A DNA stretch of 57,275 nt from Parachlamydiaceae bacterium (GCA_030147755.1 JASBUW010000129.1:1-57275), one strand, 5' to 3'; shown: positions 19,339 to 29,545, counted from the stretch's first letter. Program-made: numbers and translations. Notes: generated from the letters alone by a model not told the origin.

Positions 19339-21852
19339 ATGGATAAACGTACCATCCTGTTTGTCATCGCTCTTTCTCTTGCTTTGTTGGGCATGAACAT
19401 TTTTTTTCAATACCAAAACACGCAAAAAAAACAGGAGTGGTTGCATCAACAACAAGTTAAGCAAGCACAAAAAGAAAAACGCTTACAAGAAGATATCGCG
19501 CAACGCACTGCACAAGCAGAAGATCTTCCCCTTGTCAAACTCTATGCAGATCAGCAGCTGAAAGATTTTTTGATATCCGGATTTTTCAATCAAGACAATA
19601 TTTTATCTCTCTCTTGGGCTGCCTCTTTACCCAAAACTGTATTTGCTCAAGGACCTGAATCAGAAGATGTCAAGTCTTACCAATTAGCTTATGAGCCTTC
19701 TGAATTAGGCTCTCCTATTATCTATCAGAGTGGTTCAAACAAGCATCTCAAAGCAGGCAATCTGCCTGATTTTGGTCGTTATGACTTACAACTTGTCCAC
19801 TTTAATGAAGCCGATTTACATCAACCGCTTGAAATTAAATTAGGTGAATACACAGATGGGCATCTTGCTATTCCCCTCGCTTCCTCTTGGGAACAAGCTG
19901 CCTCTCAGCACAAAGGGACTTATTTTGCACTTGCTTTACTCAAGACACCGGATGGCTATCTGCCTGTGGGACTTTATGATGCGCAGCAAAAAGCATTAGT
20001 GCGCTTAAATTATGTTTCAGAGCTTACACCCTTTTTAACAGAGACGAAACCTACTGCTGCTCGTTCTCAGAAAAAGACAGAAGAAAAGTTTTATGTTTTA
20101 GAAACGCCTTATCAACAATTAGTGTTTTCCAATTATGGCGGAGCTTTAGCTGAAATTAATCTTCCTTTTCATACTAAAGAGAATCCGCTGAGTGTCGTGC
20201 GTGAAATTCAATTTGATCGCGATATGGTGACACATCATCCTGAAAATGCACATTTTCCTTCTCATCCTTATTATACTCCATCATTAACACAAACTGAGGG
20301 TGTTTTACATGAAGAAGGACAATTGGGAGGATACTATCCACTTTTACGCCGAGATTTGATTGAAAAAGCTCCTCGTCAAACCATACGCATCAAACCACAA
20401 TACTATGCGTTGAATATTGTCTCTGAATATCCTGAACTGGCTGAACTTGTGTACGAGGTCAAGCATTTTGATCAACACTCGATTACATTTGAAGCTAATC
20501 AAAGCCATCGTCGCATTACCAAAACGTATTCTTTGGGAGACGCACAACAAGCAGAAGGACCTTATACTCTCAATTTAGAGATCAAAATTGATGGCGATAC
20601 AAGAGGGCTATGGCTAACGTCAGGCGTCCCTGAAGTGGAATGGATTTCCGGCGGTCCTGCCCCTGCATTGAAATATCGACTGACACGTAATCAAAAATCA
20701 GAAGTAGAGAAAATCGAACTTCCTCAAGATTCTTCTACCGTCACGTCTGTTTACTTAGATTGGATTTGTAACTCCAATGGCTTTTTAGGCATGATTTTAG
20801 ATCCTCTTAAAGAAACAGATCCCGGTTATCGCGTTCAACATATCTCCGGCACGACTGTTCCCTCTCGTTTAGTAGAAATTGATCAAGCCTATGACCGTTA
20901 TAAACCGGCTAATCTCCCCGGCTACATGACCTTCTTACCCTTGAAAACGCAAGGGGGAGGAACCATGAAATTTCGTTTCTTTGCCGGTCCCTTTGATTCT
21001 GCTATTTTGAAACAGGTAGATGCAAAATACAGCGATCCTGCTACAGGTTATAATCCGGATTATATCGCATGCCAAAGCATGCATGGATGGTTCACTTTTA
21101 TTTCTGAGCCATTTGCTAAATTCTTATTTGTTTTGATGAATCTATTTCATAGCTTAACAGGTTCTTGGGCGCTCTCCATTATTCTGCTCACTATCAGCTT
21201 GCGCTTAATGCTTTATCCACTTAATACGTGGTCCACTAAGTCTATGGTGCGCATGCAGCAAATTAGCCCTGAAGTCACCGCTATTCAAGAAAAGCATAAG
21301 AAAGATCCCAAAAAAGCACAGATTGAGATCATGAATCTCTACCGTGAACGCGGTGTAAACCCTGCCTCCGGTTGCTTGCCTCTATTGATCCAAATGCCTT
21401 TCTTAATTGGAATGTTTGATTTGCTTAAATCAAGCTTTGCTTTACGTGGAGCTCCTTTTATTCCAGGTTGGATTGATGATTTGACAGCTCCTGACGTGCT
21501 ATTTCGCTGGAATTATCCCATTTTCTTTATTGGCACAGAATTCCATCTGCTACCTATTCTATTAGGAGCCGTCATGTTTCTGCAACAACGTTTAATGACA
21601 GCCATGCCATCAGATCCTAATTTGATGACAGAACAACAACGGCAACAACGTACGATGGGAACCATGATGACAGTGGTTTTTACCGTCATGTTCTATAATT
21701 TTCCTTCAGGTTTAAATATTTACTGGCTTTCCTCTATGTTATTGGGGATTGTCCAACAGTGGTATACAACTAAACAAATGCAAAAAAAACCCGTTGTTTT
21801 ACCGCCTACAACTAGTCCTAAAACGCATCCCAAAAAAGCGAAATCTCGTTGA
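19339..21852 (+). CDS. yidC: YidC/Oxa1 membrane protein insertase
   Basis: An 837-residue inner-membrane insertase that integrates proteins with or after the Sec machinery. An N-terminal membrane anchor (ILFVIALSLALLGMNIFF) is followed by a very large periplasmic domain. The Oxa1 core with about five membrane segments starts near residue 600 and includes ASGCLPLLIQMPFLIGMFDLL and FYNFPSGLNIYWLSS. A basic tail ends the protein. The frame opens at 19243, but the ATG at 19339 with AAAGG upstream starts at the anchor. Chlamydial YidC is known to be this long. dnaA follows after a hairpin repeat. Confidence 0.95.
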   Translation: MDKRTILFVIALSLALLGMNIFFQYQNTQKKQEWLHQQQVKQAQKEKRLQEDIAQRTAQAEDLPLVKLYADQQLKDFLISGFFNQDNILSLSWAASLPKTVFAQGPESEDVKSYQLAYEPSELGSPIIYQSGSNKHLKAGNLPDFGRYDLQLVHFNEADLHQPLEIKLGEYTDGHLAIPLASSWEQAASQHKGTYFALALLKTPDGYLPVGLYDAQQKALVRLNYVSELTPFLTETKPTAARSQKKTEEKFYVLETPYQQLVFSNYGGALAEINLPFHTKENPLSVVREIQFDRDMVTHHPENAHFPSHPYYTPSLTQTEGVLHEEGQLGGYYPLLRRDLIEKAPRQTIRIKPQYYALNIVSEYPELAELVYEVKHFDQHSITFEANQSHRRITKTYSLGDAQQAEGPYTLNLEIKIDGDTRGLWLTSGVPEVEWISGGPAPALKYRLTRNQKSEVEKIELPQDSSTVTSVYLDWICNSNGFLGMILDPLKETDPGYRVQHISGTTVPSRLVEIDQAYDRYKPANLPGYMTFLPLKTQGGGTMKFRFFAGPFDSAILKQVDAKYSDPATGYNPDYIACQSMHGWFTFISEPFAKFLFVLMNLFHSLTGSWALSIILLTISLRLMLYPLNTWSTKSMVRMQQISPEVTAIQEKHKKDPKKAQIEIMNLYRERGVNPASGCLPLLIQMPFLIGMFDLLKSSFALRGAPFIPGWIDDLTAPDVLFRWNYPIFFIGTEFHLLPILLGAVMFLQQRLMTAMPSDPNLMTEQQRQQRTMGTMMTVVFTVMFYNFPSGLNIYWLSSMLLGIVQQWYTTKQMQKKPVVLPPTTSPKTHPKKAKSR

Positions 21853-21898
21853 AAAGGGAGTTGTAGAGAAAAAGTAAAAATTTGCAAATTGTCTTCCC

Positions 21899-21968
21899 TC
21901 TCTGTGCTCTCTGTGTTCTCTGTGGTTATTTTATTATTTAACCACAGAGAACACAGAGAGCACAGAGA
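21899..21968. repeat. CACAGAG-type palindromic repeat between yidC and dnaA
   Basis: Arms of 30 bp (21899-21928 and 21939-21968) are perfectly inverted; each contains CTCTGTGTTCTCTGTGGTTA or its complement. Loop of 10 bases. A sibling copy with one changed position lies at 29679-29746. Similar CACAGAG repeats are seen in many unrelated bacterial genomes. Confidence 0.92.
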
Positions 21969-21993
21969 AAAAACAAAAAAAGAGATATGACGC

Positions 21994-23352
21994 ATGCAAG
22001 CATGGGAACAATTTCTTCAAACGCAAGAAACAGAATTAGGAACCGAAACAGTTCAAAAGTGGCTACGAAGTTTAAAAATTCAACGCTTTGACGCTTGCAA
22101 TCTCTATTTAGAAGCCAAAGATTCTTTTCAAGCACTTTGGTTTGAAGAACATATGCGCAGCAAAGTGCAAGCCAAATTGGTCAATGGTAACAATAAGCGC
22201 ATCAAAATCCACCTTTCTGTTGCCAATACTCTGCCTGCCTCCAAAAATAAGCGCATCAAAAATAAAGCCAGCAAAGAAACTCATCTTCCCCCTTTTCAAC
22301 TCACTTTTGATGACCTTGATCCTTTCTGCCTCTTTCCTTATTTTGTGGAAAGCCCAGACAATCATTTAACCTATAAGCTTTTAAAAGAAGTGGCAGAACC
22401 TCCCACGCCTTCTTCTACAGCATTAGGAACTTTTAATCCTATCTACCTTTATGGAACAGCCGGTTCCGGAAAAACGCATCTTCTTATGAGTTTAGCCCAT
22501 GCCTTTCGTGCACGCGGTCTAAAAGCCCTTTATGCACGTGCCGAAACATTTACCGATCATGTCGTCTCAGCCATTCGCGCAGGCGAAATGAGCATATTTC
22601 GTCAAACCTATCGTAATGCCGATGTCCTCTTAATTGATGATGTGCATGTTTTTTCTCGCAAAGGAGCCACCCAAGAAGAATTCTTTCACACTTTCAATAC
22701 TCTCCACTTAGAAGGTAAACAAATCATTCTTTCCGCCCACTGCGCTCCCCAAGAATTACAATTGATTGAACCACGCTTAGTCAGCCGTTTTGAATGGGGC
22801 ATTGTCCTTCCCCTCAAAGCACTCGAAGGGCCCGCCTTGCGCCAAATGCTCGAACAAAAAGCACATGCACTAAACGTCACGCTTTCCCCAAAAGTCATGG
22901 ACTTCTTAAGCGAAACTTTTACAAGTCAACCCAAAGCCCTCATTAAAGCGTTTGAAGCCCTCGTGTTACGCTTGCATTTAGATGCCCAACATCCTGCTCA
23001 ACACTTAAGTGTGACAGCAGCAAAAACTTTATTAGCTGATCTTATGACGGAAGAACAAAAATCAGCTTTAACGCCTCCTAAAATTATTCAAGCGGTTGCC
23101 GAACATTATGGCATTCGTTCAGAGGATATCTTAGGCAAAGCACAAACCAGAGAATGTGCTCTCCCACGCCAATTAGCGATGCATCTATGCCGCGAAAAAC
23201 TCAAAATGCCTTTTATGAAAATCGGAGACCTTTTTTCACGCGATCACTCCACTGTCATGGCTAGCGTCAAACATGTGCAAAAGTCTTTGGATCAAGATCA
23301 ACGTGATATTGTAGGAGCATGGCATCTCATTGTTAAAAAATTACAATCTTAA
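21994..23352 (+). CDS. dnaA: Chromosomal replication initiator DnaA
   Basis: A 452-residue initiator ATPase. Domain III has Walker A GTAGSGKTH and Walker B VLLIDDVHVF, with SRFEWGIVLPL after it. Domain IV carries the DNA-recognition signature ending in FSRDHSTVMASVKHVQKS. The N-terminal domain and linker are somewhat short. It follows yidC, as I recall for one of the two dnaA genes of Chlamydia. No DnaA-box cluster is apparent nearby, so the gene does not mark an origin here. Confidence 0.96.
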   Translation: MQAWEQFLQTQETELGTETVQKWLRSLKIQRFDACNLYLEAKDSFQALWFEEHMRSKVQAKLVNGNNKRIKIHLSVANTLPASKNKRIKNKASKETHLPPFQLTFDDLDPFCLFPYFVESPDNHLTYKLLKEVAEPPTPSSTALGTFNPIYLYGTAGSGKTHLLMSLAHAFRARGLKALYARAETFTDHVVSAIRAGEMSIFRQTYRNADVLLIDDVHVFSRKGATQEEFFHTFNTLHLEGKQIILSAHCAPQELQLIEPRLVSRFEWGIVLPLKALEGPALRQMLEQKAHALNVTLSPKVMDFLSETFTSQPKALIKAFEALVLRLHLDAQHPAQHLSVTAAKTLLADLMTEEQKSALTPPKIIQAVAEHYGIRSEDILGKAQTRECALPRQLAMHLCREKLKMPFMKIGDLFSRDHSTVMASVKHVQKSLDQDQRDIVGAWHLIVKKLQS

Positions 23353-23423
23353 ACAAATTTGCTGTTTAAAAAATCAGTCTTTATACAAAATTTAAATTAA
23401 TTAAAAACCAAAAAGGTCATACA

Positions 23424-24596
23424 ATGTTAAACACATGTAAAAAATTAATTAAAACTAGTTTTTTGTTATGTTTATTTAATTCATCTATTTGTTTTGGAAC
23501 GCATTATAAAGCTCAGGATTTACGCTTATCTGCTAGTAATAGTTATGCTGCTGCTCTAAATAATCAAGGAGCCATTGCAGGTAAAATCAAACAGGAAGAA
23601 AATTTTCATGATTTTCTATGGTCTCCGGAAAAAGGCTTAACGATTTTAACCCAAAAAACAAGTAACTCGCTTCCGGTCATCAACCAGCAGGGTGAAATGG
23701 CTGGGGTGTATTGGCAAAATCATCAACTTTGGTGGGATAGTAGTTTGGTTAAACATTTCTATACTCATGATCTCAAGCTACAAACAAAAGATTTATCTTT
23801 GCCTAGTTCTTGGAAAGAAGAAACTTTATCTAGTTGGCAAACAGCTTCTTATTGGGATGAAAATACCTTAGCTGTTTATTCTATGACTGACCATCCCTAT
23901 TTTTTAGTGGCAGACCATTTTGATCCTACGCAAGCCAAAAAATTTGCCGTTTGGCATCCCACTAAATCTTTATGGGGACAATCAGGAAAATTTGAACCCA
24001 TTGAGGAGCGTTTTTTGTCCCAAGCATGGCTGATGAATAATCAAGGGATCATTTTAGGAAAACGCTGGAAAAATAGTGAAAATGGTTCCATACGCGAAGT
24101 TGTACTTTATGATTTTGACACCAAAACAGTCACCCCTCTTTTTAAAGACGCAGGTTATACGTTGACAGGTTTTAATGACAAAGGGCAGATCTGCGGGTGG
24201 AGAATCAAGCATAAGTCCCATGAAATGGAAGGATTTTTCTGGGATGCAGAAAAAGGATTGCAATCTCTTGGAAATTTTTTACCTCGAGCTCTCAATAATC
24301 AAGGACATATGGTAGGTAATCTCAAAACAGATGAAACCATCGTTCCCTATTACGCTTCTCAATATAAAAATGCTGTCGATCAATTACAAAACCAGAAACT
24401 ATACAAATGGAATCCTGCTATTTGGCAAGAAGGAGAAATACACTTATTAGAAGATTGCTTGGATATCGACAATTTACCATGGACGACTATCTTAAGTTTT
24501 AACGCCATCAATGACCGAGGAGAAATTTTGGGACAGGCAATTTTAGACAATGCGATTCAAACTATTTTATTAGTCCCTTTAACCACTAATCCTTAA
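23424..24596 (+). CDS. Secreted HAF-repeat protein
   Basis: A 390-residue protein with a signal peptide (TSFLLCLFNSSICFG). Repeats of the HAF type recur about every 50-60 residues: LNNQGAIAGK, INQQGEMAGV, MNNQGIILGK, FNDKGQICGW, LNNQGHMVGN and INDRGEILGQ. Such repeats are thought to build a beta-propeller-like extracellular domain. The protein probably acts outside the cytoplasm. Molecular function is unknown. Confidence 0.75.
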   Translation: MLNTCKKLIKTSFLLCLFNSSICFGTHYKAQDLRLSASNSYAAALNNQGAIAGKIKQEENFHDFLWSPEKGLTILTQKTSNSLPVINQQGEMAGVYWQNHQLWWDSSLVKHFYTHDLKLQTKDLSLPSSWKEETLSSWQTASYWDENTLAVYSMTDHPYFLVADHFDPTQAKKFAVWHPTKSLWGQSGKFEPIEERFLSQAWLMNNQGIILGKRWKNSENGSIREVVLYDFDTKTVTPLFKDAGYTLTGFNDKGQICGWRIKHKSHEMEGFFWDAEKGLQSLGNFLPRALNNQGHMVGNLKTDETIVPYYASQYKNAVDQLQNQKLYKWNPAIWQEGEIHLLEDCLDIDNLPWTTILSFNAINDRGEILGQAILDNAIQTILLVPLTTNP

Positions 24597-24715
24597 ATAT
24601 TATTTTAAATTAATAAATTCATTTGAAAACTAGAATAAAATTTAAAGTTTCATTAAAATAAAATTAATAAAAAAAACAAATTAAAATTTTTATTAAAATA
24701 AACAGAGGTTTTTAA

Positions 24716-26029
24716 ATGAATATTTCAGGAATTTCACCAAGTCAATCTTCAAATAGTGATGTAAGATCGTTTCCATCTAACAAACGAAAATCTTCCGCAA
24801 TAGAGACAAAGGTTGTTGGTTTAGCGCCGGAAAGTAAAGTTTTTCGCACACAATCAATAAATAGTACTAGCTCTACAAGCCCACCGGATCTACACTCAAT
24901 GTCTGCGCAAGATATTGTAAATCGATTATTGCATGATTCTTCATTGAATTGTCTGTCTAGATGTGCTTATTATGAAGAATTAAAAGCTCACAGCGATAAC
25001 AATGCGTGCGATAACTTAGCCCTTACATTCAAATATGAGACATCTCTAAACCATGTGTCTAAAATTTTCAATTGCTGTTCCCATCTACATTCCTTATCGA
25101 TACATTTTAATTATTGGGAAAACGACGACCCAACTGTTAGCGTAGAAGATATTTATTTTTCATCTCTAGAAACCATTTTAAATGCTTTTCATAATCCTTC
25201 TTCTCTCACTTCTTTAGAGTTTCGAGGATATCGGCCTCATAATACCGGTTTAGGATTAAGCGACTTAGAACTGATAAACAATTTTTTAAAAAACCATAAG
25301 TTGAAATTAAATCATTTATATCTTGATATTCACACGCATTTATGGGAACAGGAATTCACAAAAGTACTAGAGATTTTAGAAAGCTTACGAACGTTTACTG
25401 AAAATATGTCCATCAGTGTCGCCTTCTATGACCTAACAATAGAAGAATTGCAACAATTGCGCACGCTAAAATTGCAAGGAGTAAGAGATGGGACATATGA
25501 CCATGACTTGAGCACCGGCACCCATAGTTTTGTAACCGAATACGATATTATAGAAGAATATTTTATAAAATATCTCTTTCATTATAAAGAGTTAGCAAAT
25601 TGGGAAAGCTTAGAAAATTTAGATCTTTCTCATCTTGATTTTATCAATCACTCTGTCTTTAGAGAAGAACTCGATTCGAATCATTTAAACAAAATGCAAC
25701 AGCAGATGTGTGAGAGATCGCCACCTAAAGAATTGTTTGGTGAAGATGAGCCGCAATTACAAGGAGCCTATGCTGTTGATAAACAAGAACTATTCGATGC
25801 AATTGCAAAACTTCCCGTAAAAAATTTAACCTGGCGCTATCCGCATTGTAAAGTTCATTCTCTCTTAAAAAATTGTTTAGAAAAAGGTCTTAAGAATCTA
25901 GTTGAACTTAACATAGTAGGATACTGCGAAGCCATGGGATCGTCTACCGAACTTTATCAACTCCTGACTAGTTCTCGAACCGGTCTTAAATGTACGATTG
26001 AGTGTGAGAATAGTTGGGCTACCAAGTAA
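24716..26029 (+). CDS. Putative LRR-like effector protein
   Basis: A 437-residue protein with a Ser-rich, probably disordered first 60 residues and no signal peptide. Several segments look like degenerate leucine-rich repeat strands: LTSLEFRGY, LNHLYLDIH, LENLDLSHLDF, VKNLTWRYP and LVELNIVGY. LRR proteins with a disordered N-terminus are common among effectors of amoeba-associated bacteria. Secretion is inference. The upstream region is very AT-rich, consistent with an isolated transcription unit. Confidence 0.55.
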   Translation: MNISGISPSQSSNSDVRSFPSNKRKSSAIETKVVGLAPESKVFRTQSINSTSSTSPPDLHSMSAQDIVNRLLHDSSLNCLSRCAYYEELKAHSDNNACDNLALTFKYETSLNHVSKIFNCCSHLHSLSIHFNYWENDDPTVSVEDIYFSSLETILNAFHNPSSLTSLEFRGYRPHNTGLGLSDLELINNFLKNHKLKLNHLYLDIHTHLWEQEFTKVLEILESLRTFTENMSISVAFYDLTIEELQQLRTLKLQGVRDGTYDHDLSTGTHSFVTEYDIIEEYFIKYLFHYKELANWESLENLDLSHLDFINHSVFREELDSNHLNKMQQQMCERSPPKELFGEDEPQLQGAYAVDKQELFDAIAKLPVKNLTWRYPHCKVHSLLKNCLEKGLKNLVELNIVGYCEAMGSSTELYQLLTSSRTGLKCTIECENSWATK

Positions 26030-26075
26030 ACACTAACTAAATTAATCAGAAATTGTTCAATTTTTTTAAAAACGG

Positions 26076-26117
26076 GAGAGCATCTTTAGATTTTACTAAA
26101 GAAGCTCTCTTTTCTCT
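26076..26117. terminator. Bidirectional terminator between convergent genes
   Basis: A hairpin with stems GAGAGC/GCTCTC and TCTTTAG/CTAAAGA (26076-26109) followed by TTTTCTCTT on the plus strand. On the minus strand it is followed by CCCGTTTTTAAAAA. It serves the LRR-like gene and the Gly-rich gene that converge here. Confidence 0.75.
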
Positions 26118-26491
26118 TAATAACCATAGACTTCAACACCATATGGATTATAGTAAGAGTTGTAAGGATCGTAGTAGGAATTATAGTAGGAATCCCCATA
26201 ATAAGGATCTACACCTATCCCAAATCCAACAGAGGGGCCGCCATAGTAGTAATTATTATAATAACCGCGATTCCAATCTCTGCCTCCATCCCAACGATCA
26301 CCACCATCCCAATGTCTACCACCTCCACCATAGAAGCCAACGCCTCCATGGCCGCCTCCTATACCTACACCAGCATGAAAACCACCTCCACCGCCATGAC
26401 CGCCATGCCCTGCAAATAATTGACTAGATCCTAAGGTCAAAAGAGCTAATAAAGAAACACCTGTCACTAAATGTTTTAAAGTGCGATACAT
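26117..26491 (-). CDS. Small exported Gly/Tyr-rich protein
   Basis: A 124-residue protein with a signal peptide (LVTGVSLLALLTLGSSQLFA). After it comes a Gly/His-rich stretch and then a Tyr/Asn/Asp/Pro-rich tail with NSYYDPYNSYYNPYG. It is repetitive, low complexity and contains no cysteine. Such proteins are often found at bacterial surfaces. Function is unknown. The overlapping plus-strand frame reflects this composition and is not a gene. Confidence 0.7.
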   Translation of the reverse strand: MYRTLKHLVTGVSLLALLTLGSSQLFAGHGGHGGGGGFHAGVGIGGGHGGVGFYGGGGRHWDGGDRWDGGRDWNRGYYNNYYYGGPSVGFGIGVDPYYGDSYYNSYYDPYNSYYNPYGVEVYGY

Positions 26492-26701
26492 ATAACCCTC
26501 CTTATGTTAGGAGAACTTGATCTACTTTATTCTTAATTTTCAAACCTCCACGGTTTTATTATAAAAATAACATTTATCTATTGTCAATTTTGTATTCAAA
26601 ATATATATCTTATTTTTATTGACTATTAATGTTTTAATTCAATTCAATTCATAACATCTCTTAATATGCATGAAGAATGCCAATTTTGAAGGATCAGCCA
26701 G

Positions 26702-28036
26702 ATGACGAAACCAACTTACACTTATCGCCTGCAAAAAGGTATCACGGTAGAATCTTCAGAGGGACAAGCTTTAGCTGCTCTGGGACGGCGAGAGATAGAA
26801 ATGGCGGAACATGAAATGCCTGGTTTGATGACACTACGTCAAGAATTTGGCGCTTCAAAACCTCTAAAAGGCGCGCGTATCGCAGGCTGTTTGCACATGA
26901 CCGCGCAAACAGCTGTCTTAATTGAAACCTTAATCGCTCTAGGCGCAGAAGTGCGATGGTCTTCGTGTAATATTTACTCTACCCAAGATCAAGCGGCGGC
27001 GGCTGTCGCTCAAGCAGGGATTCCCGTGTTTGCGTGGAAAGGGCTAACGTTAGAAGAATATGAATGGTGCATCGCTCAAACCCTGTTTTTTGACTCGGGT
27101 CCGCTCAATATGATTTTGGATGATGGCGGTGATTTAACCCACTTTGTCCATGAAAAACATCCTGAACTTTTGCCACATATCCGTGGAATAACCGAAGAAA
27201 CGACAACAGGTGTACGAGCCTTAATCAAGCGTGTGCAAGAGGGCACATTGGGAACTCCAGCAATCAATGTGAATAATTCCGTCACCAAATCGAAATTCGA
27301 TAATCTCTATGGTTGTCGAGAATCGTTGTTAGACGGATTAAAACGCGCAACGGACGTTATGATTGCCGGCAAAGTCGCCGTCATCGCAGGATACGGAGAT
27401 GTAGGCAAAGGCTGTGCAGCGTCTCTGTCTGCTTTAGGCGCTCGTGTCATCATTTGTGAGGTAGATCCCATTTGTGCATATCAAGCAGCGATGGAAGGCT
27501 ATGCGGTACTTACCCTAGAAGAAGTCGTGTCAAGTGGAGACATTTTTATTACAGCCACAGGCTGTATAGATGTGATTCGTGGCACCCATATGGAACAGAT
27601 GAAAGATGGCGTGATTTTGTGTAATATTGGACATTTTGATTGCGAAATCGAAGTAGCCTGGCTGAAAAACAACCCGAACATTGAAGAAATCCCGATCAAA
27701 CCCCAAGTCGATCGTTTTCGCTGGAAAAACAACTCTAAAAGTTTAATTTTACTGGCTCAAGGACGTCTCGTCAATTTAGGCTGCGCGAAAGGACATCCCT
27801 CTTTTGTCATGTCGAATTCTTTTTCCAATCAAGTATTGGCTCAAATTGAATTGTGGACGCACCCTGAACGTTATTCGAGGGGTGTGCATCGTTTGCCCAA
27901 AATTTTAGATGAAAAAGTCGCTAGATTGCATCTCCATCAGCTGGGTGTGCATTTAACACAACTTAGACCTGAACAGGCTGCCTATTTGGGAATCCAACCG
28001 GAAGGACCTTTTAAACCCGATTATTATCTTTACTAA
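26702..28036 (+). CDS. ahcY: Adenosylhomocysteinase
   Basis: A 444-residue enzyme that hydrolyses S-adenosylhomocysteine to adenosine and homocysteine, clearing the product of methylation reactions. [20 protein letters not shown] is near the N-terminus. The NAD-binding motif is [11 protein letters not shown], and the C-terminal tail ends [15 protein letters not shown] precedes the start. It is a lone gene ending against a long palindrome. To my knowledge, C. trachomatis lacks this enzyme and takes up SAM. Confidence 0.97.
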   Translation: MTKPTYTYRLQKGITVESSEGQALAALGRREIEMAEHEMPGLMTLRQEFGASKPLKGARIAGCLHMTAQTAVLIETLIALGAEVRWSSCNIYSTQDQAAAAVAQAGIPVFAWKGLTLEEYEWCIAQTLFFDSGPLNMILDDGGDLTHFVHEKHPELLPHIRGITEETTTGVRALIKRVQEGTLGTPAINVNNSVTKSKFDNLYGCRESLLDGLKRATDVMIAGKVAVIAGYGDVGKGCAASLSALGARVIICEVDPICAYQAAMEGYAVLTLEEVVSSGDIFITATGCIDVIRGTHMEQMKDGVILCNIGHFDCEIEVAWLKNNPNIEEIPIKPQVDRFRWKNNSKSLILLAQGRLVNLGCAKGHPSFVMSNSFSNQVLAQIELWTHPERYSRGVHRLPKILDEKVARLHLHQLGVHLTQLRPEQAAYLGIQPEGPFKPDYYLY

Positions 28037-28221
28037 ACTCAGTAAAAACAAAAGGACAAAAAGACAAACGACACCAAGGACCATAAGGACCTTAAGGACA
28101 AAGTAGACAATGGACTTGTGGGATAAATATTTTTGCCCACAAATCCACTGTCCCCTTTGTCTTTAAGGTCTTTGGTGTCCTTGGTGTCGTTTGTCTTTTT
28201 GTCCTTTTGTTTTTACTGAGT
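28037..28221. repeat. Long GACAAACGAC-type palindrome between convergent genes
   Basis: Perfect 45-bp arms (28037-28081 and 28177-28221) containing AAAAGACAAACGACACCAAG and its complement. The middle continues with more related, less perfect stem. It fills the whole gap between the ahcY stop and the stop of the ATPase gene. As RNA it would form a very strong hairpin, so it could end transcription in both directions. Related copies are at 18365 and 38981. Confidence 0.93.
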
Positions 28222-28222
28222 A

Positions 28223-29545
28223 TTACGTAAGGGCATCTCTAACAAGCTGATCTAGATAACCTATTAAATAAAAAGGGATCGAGAGAATGTTTTGATGCAA
28301 CGATAACGGTGTTTCTGCAATACGCACGCCAAGCGGACTTTGTTTCTGTTGAAGATAGCTATGCAATGAGCGTAAACTTCCTGTAGAACCTGCCTTAACT
28401 TCGATAGGAACGATTGTAGATCCTACTGTTGAAATATAATCAATTTCCGCTTGCCCACCATTTGTGCGTTCCCAAAAGAGTAAAGGTGCATTCTGATAAG
28501 GAAGTGAATACGCTAAAAGTTCTTGTCCCACAAATTGCTCAGCTAACATTCCCGCATTTATTTGCATGATATCTTGATCAAAAAAATGAGTGGCATCTAC
28601 TTTTGTTGTGGTCTGTAGAAGACCCACATCCAGATAAAGTAATTTAAAGCGATCTGTTTTAAAATGTGCATGAAGGGGCAATCCAGATGCTGTCGTCGCA
28701 AAAACACGCTGAATAAGTCCTGCGTGACAAAGAAGTTCTAAAGCAGGCTTTAGTTCGCGTGAACGCACCTCTTCATCAATATGTCGATATTTCAAAATTT
28801 GCCCGATTAATGCAGGAGCCCTCTGAAAAATCATCTGCAAATATTTATGTTGTGCATGTTTCGCATATTTTCCAAAATCACTTTCGTAAGCCTGCAAAAT
28901 TCTATAATGAATACGTTGTGATTCATGCAGAGAGAAATCTTTTAAACTTGCTTTTACAGCAGCTGGCATGCCTCCCACAAATAAATAACGACGTACCCAT
29001 TTTAAAAACTCTGCATGTTCTAACTCACTCGGTATTTTATCTAAATTATACTCTTGTAGACGTTGTACAAGATAGGGGGCAGCCGCTTGTAGATACTCAA
29101 GAAAAGAAAGGGGATGCAAATAAAGAAACTCTACACGTCCTACAGGAAAACTAAAATTTTCGTCATGGAGCAAGAATTCTAACAAGGATCCTGCTGCAAT
29201 CACATGAAGCTGCGGCATTTGTTCTTTAAAATAACGTAAGGAAATTAAAGCTTCGGGACATAATTGGATTTCATCAAGAAATAAGAGGGAATACCCAGCT
29301 TTGATCGGTTTATGCAAAGCAATTTCAAGTCGTGCTAAGATTTCTTTGGGATCTCTCGTCGTAAACGCGCTTTTTAATTCAGATCGATTTTCAAAATCAA
29401 CAACCGCTAAATCTTCAAAATACTGTTTACCAAATTCTTCCACTAAGTAGCTTTTACCTACCTGCCGCGCCCCTCTTAAAAGAATCGGAAGATGTTCACT
29501 CCGCTTTTTCCAAGTAATTAGTTCTGCTTCCAGTGCGCGTTTCAT
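28223..29545 (-). CDS. AAA ATPase with DUF4143 domain
   Basis: A 440-residue protein of the AAA_14/DUF4143 family. Walker A is GARQVGKS near residue 27 and Walker B is YSLLFLDEIQLC. AAGSLLEFLL is sensor-like, and the C-terminal nuclease-like DUF4143 region includes AEIDYISTVGSTIVPIEVKA, with the D-(x)n-ExK pattern of PD-(D/E)XK folds. Role is not established; members are often accessory or mobile. A second, divergent member is at 48420-49652. Both sit at accessory loci with palindromic upstream sequences. Confidence 0.88.
   Translation of the reverse strand: MKRALEAELITWKKRSEHLPILLRGARQVGKSYLVEEFGKQYFEDLAVVDFENRSELKSAFTTRDPKEILARLEIALHKPIKAGYSLLFLDEIQLCPEALISLRYFKEQMPQLHVIAAGSLLEFLLHDENFSFPVGRVEFLYLHPLSFLEYLQAAAPYLVQRLQEYNLDKIPSELEHAEFLKWVRRYLFVGGMPAAVKASLKDFSLHESQRIHYRILQAYESDFGKYAKHAQHKYLQMIFQRAPALIGQILKYRHIDEEVRSRELKPALELLCHAGLIQRVFATTASGLPLHAHFKTDRFKLLYLDVGLLQTTTKVDATHFFDQDIMQINAGMLAEQFVGQELLAYSLPYQNAPLLFWERTNGGQAEIDYISTVGSTIVPIEVKAGSTGSLRSLHSYLQQKQSPLGVRIAETPLSLHQNILSIPFYLIGYLDQLVRDALT

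Noticed and set aside
26053-26427. 124-residue plus-strand frame rich in His and Arg
   Set aside because: It is antisense to the Gly/Tyr-rich exported protein, which has a signal peptide and ribosome site; composition follows from that gene.
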